Below, in pieces: positions 54,467 through 64,000 of a stretch of 64,000 nucleotides of DNA (position 1 is its first letter; each line of letters starts with the position of its first letter). The DNA comes from Poecilobothrus nobilitatus. Taxonomy: Eukaryota > Arthropoda > Insecta > Diptera > Dolichopodidae. The position numbers and the translations under genes were made by a program. The DNA is taken from assembly GCA_947095535.1 (NCBI GenBank), contig OX352772.1, positions 225,516,994 to 225,580,993 of the forward strand, read 5' to 3'. The notes below the pieces were generated by a model. The model saw only the letters and a program-made list of their open reading frames with translations. It made no database searches and was not told the origin of the DNA.

Positions 54467-56455
54467 CCTTCTGCAAAATCGTTAATTAGAGCCTAATAAT
54501 CTAAAGATTCAGCGATGGAGCTTTCAATGAACATCAATGATAAACCCACTAACCTTTCTTGTCCCATTGATGATCTTAAATAATTTTTAATTATTTTTAG
54601 TTTGGAGAAAGATTCTTAAAGAAATGCATATATTCGGAAATATAGCAGTCACAATGTTCTTGGCTAAATAATTAAATATTTCTAGTGGATACATATTAGA
54701 TGGCAATAGTGTAGCTAAATTTATTATTTCCTCGCAAAATTCAATACCGTCAATATCTGTATTGTCACCATCAGTTAATATTAACTGCAAATCCTTGCAG
54801 TATTTTAATATTTCCGATATATCTTTATATTTTAGCTCATAAATATTATAAAGAAATTCGTAATATTCAGTATGTTTTTCCATTTGCTCAAATCTCTCGG
54901 TGATTAATGTAATGGCAGGGTCAATAATGTTTGAAATTAAAACAATTTATTTTGTAGTTATATTGCGGTTCTAAAATAGGATCTTTTGAACCTTCGTACT
55001 CGAATTGTCTTTTTTTACTGCGTATTCTAGCAGTTTCGATAACTGGAAAGCGTCCAAAAATTTCCATTGTTTCAGCTATTTTTTGGCTTCATCAATAACG
55101 CTCAGAAAATTTGCATCTGACCGATATTCTTGTAAAAAATCCAAAACTTCTTTCTAAAACCTATTGTATGTTAATAAATTTATTTTCGGGTTTTGCATTA
55201 TTTTTGAAGATGAAAAAAATAAATATATTTGCTGAATAATATAAAAAAAGTTTGATACTTCTCCGCAGGCAGAGGCAGCATCGTCAACAACTAAATTAAG
55301 CGAATGACAAGTGCAAAGAATGAATGTAGCTCGTGGATTAATTTGCATAATTCTCCTTTGAACTCCGATATTTTTCCCTTTCATATTGGCGCCATTATCA
55401 TTACCTTGGCCTCTCATATCTTCAATAGGAATGTGGTTAGTATTTCATTCATCAAGAATTTTGTTTGTTAAGCCATCGGCAGAGGTATTTACAACTGGAA
55501 CAAATCCAATAAAATGTTCTCTGATTTCAAATTCACCACTATTTAAATCTTGCATTACAAAAGGTATAGTAATTGACATTTGTCCCACGTGACTTTGTCC
55601 ACGTGACAATCCACTATTATTGAATATTTATTTATTTTTATTTGGTCAATATTATGCGTTTTAATTTTTTTTTAAATCAGTTCTATTATCTCATTTTTAG
55701 TACGACTTAAATAATGAATTTTCGTCTATTTTGTGGCAATACCTTGTAAATGATCTGCGGCTGTTTGATGAAATTTTACCAATAATTCAAACAGTTTTAA
55801 AAAATTACCATTATGTCTATCATTAATGTTTTCGTTTTGCTAAACAACCTCGTATTGCTAAAAAATGAGATGCAAGAAACTGTATAATAGAAATAATGCG
55901 TTTCAATATTTTTTTCCATTTATTTACTTGCATATTCTTTGCACGTTGTAAACCAGCATCAATAGTATTTTCAGTTTCAAGTCGGGAATCTAACTCTTTC
56001 CAGAGAATAATACTTTCAAAATGGCAACTAGATGACTAATGTTTTTAAAGTCCTTGACAAATGTGACCAATCGGAATAACCGCATATTGCCCAGTTATTA
56101 TTTTGTTTTGAAAATAATTTACAGCCAAAACAAAATACAGCATCTTGTGACGTAGAATAAATCAACCAAGGCCTTAAAATAAAGGCCGCTGGAATTTCGT
56201 TTATACTTTCGTTCAGGTTAAGAGTAGCTTTTTTATTCGGTGGTTCATAATCATCAACTACTGAGGAAATATTTTTATCGACATTAACACCAACTGTGGA
56301 AGTAGCTGAAGTTGAAGCGACTGGTAACAGTGATTTTCTAAAAAAAGATTTATCGTATTCGTCTGCTTAGTACGTCCATTTTCTGTGACATTTCTTTGTT
56401 TTTTAAACTCCCAACCAGATTTTTTCTTATTCTTTCCAAAAATTTTTTAAAATTA
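54440..56455 (-). pseudogene. hAT-superfamily transposase, ZMYM1-like with TTF finger, broken
   Basis: Read right to left: a basic start (GWEFKKQRNVTENGRTKQ, 56430-56370); a TTF-type zinc finger (AVFCFGCKLF, then NWAICGYSDWSHLSR, 56150-56040); a frame-broken part; the DUF4371-like block GQGNDNGANMKGKNIGVQ with CTCHSLNLVV (55417-55154); a further piece at 54883-54587; and the hAT C-terminal dimerisation region (LRSSMGQERLVGLSLMFIES, 54585-54500). Several stops and frameshifts. No terminal inverted repeats or 8-bp duplication located. Confidence 0.82.
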
Positions 56456-57164
56456 TTTTTAAGGCTTTAAAAAATAATAATTAAAATAACAGGTAAACTG
56501 TAAACAACTAATCTTAAGTAAAACTAAAAACTTACATCTCAATCTCAATGATTAAAATAAATATTTCTCAAGTGGAAATCAAATTAAATAACTGATATTA
56601 AAAATAAAAATACTAATTAATAACAATATAAACTTTAAAAACACAATAAACTATATGATTACTCTGGGTACTTCTGTTATAAACAAAAACCAAAATCAGA
56701 ATAACAAAGCTTACTATGTGAATAAATTTGAATTTTCTTTAAAGAAAAATCTAAATTTGAATTTTCTTTAAAGAAAAATCTAAATTTGAATTTCTACCAA
56801 TAAAAAGCCAGTAAAACATTTCATAGTGACGATACCTATATTTCATTTCTGCAATTTTTGTGAAATGCAAAGTTTACTTTGTTAAAAAAATTTAATTTTG
56901 TTTAATAAAAGTTAATAAAATATAATTTAACATATCGAAATATATATTTATGTATAGGAAAAAGGAAATTATTAAAATAAAGATTGTATGTAGATATGCG
57001 CATTTTATAATCATAGTCAGTTTAGTATGATAGTTTTATTAGAAAAAATTCTAGACCCAAATTAATTTTTGAAGAATAGGCGTACCTGCCATATTTTTAT
57101 TGTATTGCCGATTGTATTGCAAATGATATATATTTTTTATATAAATGATTAAATAATATATATT
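56456..57164. other. No gene; short tandem duplication
   Basis: 56732-56798 contains two and a half direct copies of a 32-bp unit (AATTTGAATTTTCTTTAAAG) with a small palindrome TTCTTTAAAGAA. Remaining sequence is AT-rich. Confidence 0.5.
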
Positions 57165-57515
57165 TTTTTTCAATTCTGGAAAATCTTCGAATGCTATTTA
57201 CAGGTTCTACACTACATTGAGTTGAAGCTATTGTTAGCTTCCTAGCTTGTTATCTACCCAATAGGCAACGAGTAATAATAATATCTGTATTAGTACTTCT
57301 ATAATCATAACTTCCGCGTTCCTTTCTTTTCATTTCTGCTTTAGATGGTAGTGAACAATTTTGCGGAATTCTGTTTTCTCTCATTGTTCCAGTTTCATTA
57401 TAGCTGGAATTTTTTAAATAGCTCAGCAAATTAAATTCAGTAAAAAGATTGATCAGTCTCGTTGTCTTCATCCAATGTTTGGTCCGTTTGCTCAAATTGT
57501 TTTGCAACAATTTTT
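57165..57515 (-). pseudogene. piggyBac-type transposase fragment
   Basis: The open part reads LINLFTEFNLLSYLKNSSYN, then ETGTMRENRIPQNCSLPSK and ERGSYDYRSTN, matching the later catalytic region of piggyBac transposases (the GTxRENR and RGSYDY blocks). It is followed after a frameshift by a STQCSVEPV-like stretch. Only about 115 residues remain of a protein that is normally near 600. No TTAA-flanked ends were found. Confidence 0.72.
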
Positions 57516-58059
57516 TTATATGAAACTTAGTGAAACCCTAAGATTGCCATATGGCAACACAACAATATTAACTCCTCAAAAAGTATCTTAAATTTATTTC
57601 ATTATATTTATAAATGTATTTTAAAGAAAAAAAAGTATCTTAAATTTATTTCATTATATTTATAAATGTATTTTATATTATTTTGGGAATGTTACTAATA
57701 AATTTACGCCAATAAAAATGTTTACAAAATTACAGTAAGTTGTAATAATCAAAAAAAAGTTTCTTACCTATTTTTTACATCCATATTTTCAAATAGTTTT
57801 TTGACTGTTAATGAAACATGAAACAAACTGCATGAATGTCAATTTAAATATTTAAATTGACATTCATGCAGTTTGTTTTATGTTTCATTAACATTTCGAA
57901 AATTTACAATGTTTATAAACATTTTTATGCATTTGCAACACAGAAACAAAAAAAACCTTGCTACCCATTAAACTCATAAGCATTTTTCATGTTTCCATAT
58001 ATATGGCAACTTTAGGATATAAATAAGGGTTAAAAAAATTAGCATTTCTTGTTAAAAAG
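57516..58059. repeat. 52-bp-spaced direct repeat and a long palindrome; no gene
   Basis: AAGTATCTTAAATTTATTTC and the next 25 bases occur at 57581 and 57633. The palindrome at 57808-57891 is listed separately. AATATGGCAACTTTAGG-like words near 58000 and 57545 suggest a shared target. Confidence 0.5.
57808..57891. repeat. 84-bp near-perfect palindrome without spacer
   Basis: The two 42-base arms (TTAATGAAACATGAAACAAA onward, centre AATTTAAAT/ATTTAAATT at 57849/57850) match at 41 positions. There is no loop. Confidence 0.9.
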
Positions 58060-58257
58060 ATAATTCTGGATGAGATAAGGGTATTATGGATTTGAATTTA
58101 GGATTAGAGTGTGAGAATTTGTGTTATAAAATTTAAAAATTTAATTATTAAATGGGTATTGATCATTATCGCCTTTTGCTACTGACATTAAATTTTCAAT
58201 TAAGGCCTAAAATAATATCGAGAAAAAAAAATATAATAATTAGAAATAAATTATAAA
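58060..58257. repeat. Polinton terminal-region pieces at the start of relic 4
   Basis: 58080-58155 is the inverse of 7145-7235 (GGATTAGAGTGTGAGAA and AATTTAATTATTAAATGGG). 58155-58257 is the inverse of 84-180 (GATCATTATC, AAGGCCTAAAATAATATCGA), i.e. of the intron of the small gene in relic 1. Confidence 0.65.
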
Positions 58258-59635
58258 CTCACATAAAGCGAAAGGAACGTTACCTTATGAAGGTAATATT
58301 AAAATTATATGGCATGGATTTCAAGGAAGGATAGCTATTTATCTAAATAAATAAAAATAAATAAATAAATAAATCTAAATAAATAAAAATAAATAAAAAT
58401 AAATAAATAAATTAAAAAATAATTTTATAAGATTGTTTAAATTTATTTAATAGAAGATTGGTAAAACTTAAAAAACTGGTGAAAGGTATTTTTGATAAGA
58501 GGTTTTTCTTCAAAATATTATTATATAAAAGAGTTTTACGGAATTAGTTCAACAAATTAAAATTATAATGAGAAAATTATGCTATTGATAATGTAGAAAG
58601 AAGCACTAATAATAATTTTAAATAAAGCAAAAGTAGCAAAATTAGAGTTTGGTAATTTAGAATTTCCGCTTCATCATAATGAAATAAAAGAATTTGAAAG
58701 AATGAATCTGGAAATAAGCGTCACTATATATGAATATGAAAAAGGTTTCAAAAATTCTATAAAAATAATTGGACCCTACTACCATACAAAGGAAGTAAAG
58801 AACCATCATATTGAAATGCTTTTAATTACAAAAAATAAAATGTCCCATTACGTTTGGGTTAAAAATTTGTCAACATTAGTGCAAAATCAACTTTCTAAAT
58901 ATGGACATAAAAATTATTTTTGTCGAACATGTTTATGTAGTTTTACTTCACAACAAAATTTTACAAATTCATCAAAAAGAATGTAGAAACATCATTACCA
59001 CGTTACCTAGTCCTGAAAATAAATTTTTAAAATTTAAAAATTGGCTTAAAAAAATGAGGGTTAATAATAATAATGCTGATTCAGAAAGTTTACTAGAACC
59101 AATTTCAACTTGTGAACCTAGTCCTAAAATTCCATCAACAACAAATATTAAAAAACATATTCCGATCGCTTTTTCATATTATATCAAATGTTCATTTGAT
59201 AGTAATTTAAATATATATAAAAATTTTACAGGTATGGTTTAACAACTTATAAAATTTTTTTAACTTTTTTAGGATTGGATTGCGGAAAGAACTTCATCAC
59301 AGCTTTAATAAAAGATTGTACATTTCTTTTTGAAAACAATATTGAAAAACCGAAACCAATGAAAAGATTAATCGTAGAGGAAAAACTTCATCATACAAAT
59401 AGTGAAACATGTCATATTTGTGGAAAAAAATTTCTATCTAATGAAAATCGTGTACAAGATTATTGCCATCTAACAGGTAAGTATATTGATTCAGCGCATA
59501 GATCTTGTAATATATTATTTCGTATACCTAAGTTTTTCCCTGAATTCTTTCATAATTTTTCTAATTATGATGCTCATTTAATATTTAAAGAGTTAAATTC
59601 GGTAAAGAGTATTATTTCAGTTCTACCCTGAAATG
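58258..59635 (+). pseudogene. polB: Protein-primed DNA polymerase B fragment, relic 4
   Basis: 58258-58350 matches 1508-1600 of relic 1 (THKAKGTLPYEGN). An AAATAAAT microsatellite (58345-58420) and unrelated AT-rich DNA replace the next 500 bases. From about 58567 homology resumes: NLEISVTIYEYEKGFKNSIK (58702 on), frame-shifted ADSES near 59080, then DCGKNFITALIKD and the endonuclease-VII-like insert (CHICGKKF, DYCHLTGK), ending at FFHNFSNYDAH and a TGA at 59629-59631. The His of the HCHL motif is Tyr here. No polymerase motifs remain. Confidence 0.87.
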
Positions 59636-60062
59636 CCTGTTTATCAAAATATTGTTTATCAAAATCCTGTTTTTTTAAATCTTGTTTTTCAACATCCTTC
59701 TTTGAAAATCCCACCGATTTTTCTTAAAAAAACCAGATTTTTTTAACCAAAGATGAAAAAATTTGAGAGCACGCCATTTTCTTGAAAAAAAATGTCTTGA
59801 TTAAAAAATCTTGAAAAAAAAATATCTTGAATCAAGAAAATTTTGAAAAAAAAATCTTGAATTTATTCTTGAAATAAAATAATTTTCAAAATTTTATTTT
59901 GTCTTTTGAAAAAAAAAACAAAAATAACAAAATTAAAAGTTTTTCAACAAAAAAAAATACCAAATCAGGATTGCCCCTTTTTCCGGAATATTTATATTTA
60001 TCTATATGCGAGATTCTGAATTAGGATGGATTTTAGAGTCGAATTCAAAAGCAGAGTTATAC
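59636..60062. other. No gene; low-complexity TCTTGAAAAAAA words
   Basis: Repeated short words of the form TCTTGAAAAAAAA and ATCTTGTTTTTCAA on both strands between 59640 and 59900. Otherwise nothing. Confidence 0.5.
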
Positions 60063-60907
60063 CATAACCTACATTAATTTTTAGAAGGCCTGGACATTGA
60101 AATGCTTAAATGTGTTTGTGCATATTGTAAATGTATTGTGAGAAAAAGCTTCGAAAAATGACATTTAATAAAAATTTCTTTTTTTTTGTTTTTGTTTAAG
60201 AAAAATGCCCATTTTTAACAACTTTCTTTTCGAGTTTTCGATATGAAATATTCACCCAAACATGCCGAATTTTATATTAAAATAAAATTTCTATAACATA
60301 TCAAAATTTCAGCTTTCAACTCAAAATTTTCAACATATTTTCAGCAAAATAAAATTTTCAGTTTTTTTCTACCATTTGATATCGCCGGCATTTAATACTC
60401 TCAAAACATAATGAGAGTACACAATTTTAATAATTTTAGTGAACATAACCTAATAATTTAAAAGCTTCATAATAAATTGTGGTGCAAATTTGGTAAGTAT
60501 ATTTCAGTTTTTATATTTTTGATTATAATCAAAAATTATAAAATTTATATAAAAATAAAGTTTGAAGTTTTCTCTTTATGTCAGTAAAAAAATTAACTTT
60601 CAAATCATATTTTTCAGCAATATTTTCAAGGAACGGAGAAAACAAGTACCAGATTCTAGGTAAGCAATTTTCGTTTTTTTCTGTACAGTGTTTAAAAAAA
60701 AAATCGTTGTACATGAAATACTCATGCACTTACATAAATTAAAATATTCTTTTTATAATTAAAATTTTGAATTGCAATACGTTTTTACAAATATTAGAAA
60801 AAAATTAATAAATTATTATTTTATTTTTTAAATATCTTTGAATTTTAATAATATTTTATTTTATGTACTCATAATTTTGTAGTTGAATTTTTGAATTGAA
60901 TTAATAT
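60063..60907 (+). mobile_element. Truncated copy of the P-like element (left 0.85 kb)
   Basis: Matches 10475 to about 11335 from the terminal CATAACC on, with several substitutions and two deletions (about 10 bases near 60290 and about 11 near 60510). It ends at AATTAATATT, before the THAP gene, where errantivirus gag begins. The left flank GTTATAC does not match the GTTACAG duplication, so it was inserted elsewhere or has drifted. Confidence 0.85.
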
Positions 60908-61452
60908 TGAAGGATTAAGAGAACAAATTCGCTTTATGGAATTACAACACCAACAAGAAATAGAAAGTTTGCGACAACAAATACCGCAAACAAGGTTCAA
61001 CTTAACAGAGGATCAGATACTTAACAGATTCCAACATATCAAAACCTTCACAGCAAACAACGATTATAGTTTAAACGAATTTATCAACGACGTAGAAAAT
61101 GTAGGAGCAGTATGTGGAAACAATGTACATCTGTTGCAGTTTGGTCTACAAATTGTATTTAAAGAAAAATTACAAGGAGAACCCAAAAAATGTATTCAGC
61201 GACTGGGTGATAATTTGACCTGGGATGCTGTAAAAAATTAATTAAAAGCAGAATTCCGACCAAGGTAGAGTTATAAGAGACTAATGGATGAATGCAGAAA
61301 TCTCAAGGTTAGTAATTTAAGAGAACTATTTAGTAAAGTTAAGATTATTAATAGTCAATTAAACGAATTGTACGAATATGATGACAACAAACCAGAAAAT
61401 TATAAACCAAGTTGCAATGATCAAAACTTGGTTGATATAATAAAAGATATGT
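60905..61452 (+). pseudogene. gag: Errantivirus gag fragment, second copy
   Basis: Matches 29488-30035 with four substitutions seen, and carries the same TAA (61239-61241) and TAG (61266-61268) as the gag at 29477. There is no LTR, primer site or start codon; it begins at GAAGGATTAAG. It ends at GATATGTTA, where the repeat of 19876 begins. Confidence 0.9.
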
Positions 61453-64000
61453 TATATATAAGGTATTTTTTAATTAATTTTTATAAAGGTATTTTTTAAA
61501 TATTAATACATCAAAAGATCCGCGAATTTGAATTGAAAAGATCCGCGACCGATTGAATTTTATTTGAACGTAATTAAAAAAAAATGATAGTTTTTGAGTT
61601 AAAAGCAAAAAACTATTATCAGCTGTGGTTAAAAATAATTACTTTAATGATTTTTTTAAAATGACATACATTCATAAATCAAATGTAAATTCAATTTGCA
61701 AATTTAATTCATACTTTTAAAAAGTACCTACATACTACATACATATATTATGCACACATGTATGTCCAAAATTTTAACTGACATTTTAATTTAAATTTCT
61801 CAACGAAATAATTATTATGTTTAATAATTTGTAAATATGCGGTAAACAATAATAAAACAAATAAACTTAGTAATACTAGCGAAATAATCATAAAAGGTAT
61901 TACAGGTAAAATCAATGTTACTAAATCTTTAATATCTGATACTCACTTGCCAATAAAAAATACTTATTAGTGATTACTGTTCAATTTAAAATAATCTAAG
62001 ATAATAAATTTCTATATTGAAGTGGTTGAGTATTTCAAAGATTTTTATTAATATTACGTAAAATGTTTGCAAAATACTTAAATACATAGTTACATCTGTA
62101 TGTATGTAGGTGTAAATAGTTATTTCATAAAAAAAATATTTTTTTATTGGGATTCCTATGATTAAGAACTAAAACAAAAATTTCATACACTATTTAGTCA
62201 CTAATTAAATCATTATTAATTAAAACATTCGTTTCACAGCATACACTATAGTATATAACTTAATAAAATAAAATACATACATATGTAGGTATGTAGATTA
62301 TTTTAAATTAATGTATATATTGTATCATGTAGATTATATAATAAAGTTCCTAACTCAAGTAAATCTATTTGTAATACATAATAATACTTTGCTTCAAAAA
62401 CTAAAATGTAATGGTTATTAAATATGGGTCATGCATGGGGAAGTTGAAGTCTTGTTAAGAACCTTAATGTAATCTGTATATTCTGCACTGCTTGGAATAA
62501 GGTTATAAGGTGCAAAGTTTGGAGATTTAGGATCTCAAGATGGAAGATGGTTTTAATATTAAAAAATTTGGTGGAATTAGTGCTTTGGTAGTATGATTTA
62601 AAAAGGGCCCTTTGGCAGTAGCAAGGACCGAACCGAACCTCTAGGACCGAATCGGAGCCTGCCGAAGCATGTATCAACAATCTTAGGTTTTGAATAGACT
62701 ATATTATATTGCAAAGATGTAGTGTTATGAAATTATCAAAAATATCCTATAGTATGTAGTGAATGTTTATCGTTTTGCGATTCCTAATTATTCAAACAGT
62801 TTTTTATTAAGGTGACCTTCTATATAAAAAACAAGAAAATATTTATCAATTTCTCTTCTAATGATTCGTTTTAAGAGATTAATGCAACAATGTAATATGC
62901 AAATAGCCAAGCCCGTATTTTTTATTTATGTGTTGTGAGTCAATCTGATTACATAACTTTTTTTGTTTTAATAAGAATTAATTTTTGCATTGAATGTTTT
63001 AGGTGTTAAGGAATTATTTTGTCACGATTAGATAATCACGATTATTTTATTCGATAATTTATTAATTTTAACCAGAAGGAATTTCTAACTGTGTTAATTG
63101 ATGACATTATAAATTTGATTGTATTAGAATTTAATTGTAATGTTTAGAATTTAATTGTAATGTTTATTTTTTAAATTTAATACTTTTGTATTTTACAAAA
63201 GTATATAAACTCAAAAAATGTTACTTACTTTAATCACTAAACTAAACTAAACTAATCACTAAAGGAAAAAAAATAAATAACTTGAAATATTTACTTTTTT
63301 CAAGTTATTTATTTTTTTTCGTTTAGTACAGTTAGTCAAAGACTATATACATATATAAGACATTCCAAGTAGAATAAATACAATACAATATTAGTACAAA
63401 AATAGAATAGAAAATAAAAATAAGGCTGTGGCCCAAATAGTCGCGAAATCTATCAATATGAAATTTTTTCATCTTTTATGTTATACTAAACTCGTTTTTT
63501 TTTTAAATTTAAACATACATAATAAAATAAGCTAAAGAGTATATAAAAATGTGCTATTTAGAATGATTAAGTAACCAATAACTCGTCGTTTCAATTGAAG
63601 TAAACTGTACTGTATTATATGAAGAAGGATTTAAATTTTTACTTTATATATTTAAATGTATAAAATTATTAATTAACATATGTATATTGGATTAATGTTA
63701 ATTAGTTTAAGTAAGTAGGTATATATTTATGTATGCATGTATTACATTTGTATAATCACTATTATAGGGAAAAAAATCTTTTTTTGACTTTTATGATTTA
63801 TTTTGTAGTTTTTTAATATACATAATATTATTTATGATCATATCAAAGTATCATTACATACATACATATAAAATTTAATCACTTTTTTTCTCGATTCACA
63901 TTCAATAATTAATATGCTTTTTTATTTTTTAACCTTTATGGTCTACGTGGTGTAAAATTTTCCTAATAAAAAATAAGATCACATACATATTATGTATGTA
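61451..64000. repeat. 2.55-kb repeat with Polinton terminal sequence, copy 2
   Basis: Collinear with 19876-22425 to the last base of the window, so the true right end is outside. It includes the GC-rich island (62565-62660) and the 30-bp hairpin (63258-63287 with 63298-63327). Confidence 0.9.

Overview
The window is eukaryotic and looks like a transposon graveyard from an insect genome, probably a fly. The basis is very AT-rich DNA with TACATACATATG-type microsatellites, an errantivirus-type Ty3/gypsy element with a tRNA-Ser primer site, P-superfamily, hAT and piggyBac relics, and dispersed repeats of a kind common in Diptera (TATACCCT ends, TGTCCGTCCGTCCG islands). The taxonomic call is inference. 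I see no convincing host gene, no rRNA gene and no intact tRNA. Almost everything supportable is mobile or virus-derived, and almost every coding region is broken.

Polinton/Maverick (adintovirus-like) material dominates. Relic 1 (19-7235) has a left terminal repeat, a small two-exon gene, a broken protein-primed DNA polymerase B, a GC-rich 19-bp minisatellite, an open gene of a Polinton-associated family, a small antisense gene and only the C-terminus of the integrase. Relic 2 (25521-28694 plus 35717-48766) is the richest. It has polB on the minus strand split by an errantivirus, then the two-exon gene, a GC-rich minisatellite, and a minus-strand virion cluster: packaging ATPase, basic protein, small protein, penton-like minor capsid, major capsid, a nuclease-like paralogue, adenovirus-type protease and a small protein. 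A divergent integrase follows. A 3,961-bp block of the cluster is present twice in tandem (38345-42305 and 42306-46266) with only four substitutions seen by eye, and both copies share the same disabling lesions. Relics 3 (50745-51897) and 4 (58060-59635) are polB fragments fused to inverted terminal-region sequence.

Between these lie other elements. At 9.0-16.5 kb a host repeat carries at least three nested DNA transposons: a 757-bp MITE, a THAP-bearing P-superfamily element with a 7-bp target duplication, and a second P-like element with an 8-bp duplication. A paralogue of the host repeat at 22.7-25.3 kb preserves near-empty sites and carries a different insertion with a 142/284-bp higher-order satellite. 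At 28700-35716 there is an errantivirus with gag, pol and env relics. At 52.5-57.5 kb there is a LINE endonuclease split by a 1.2-kb tRNA-headed retroposon, a minus-strand hAT transposase relic and a piggyBac transposase fragment.

The right end (60063-64000) is a mosaic of three pieces that also occur elsewhere in the window: P-element 5' part, errantivirus gag, and the Polinton-terminal repeat of 19876-22425. That mosaic and the near-identical tandem duplication are the two places where real recent rearrangement must be separated from assembly error. The best candidate for an underdescribed system is relic 2: a compact virus-like gene set with an ATG-only first exon, GC-rich minisatellite islands before TATA boxes, overlapping genes, and a deletion that fuses a small capsid gene to the major capsid gene.
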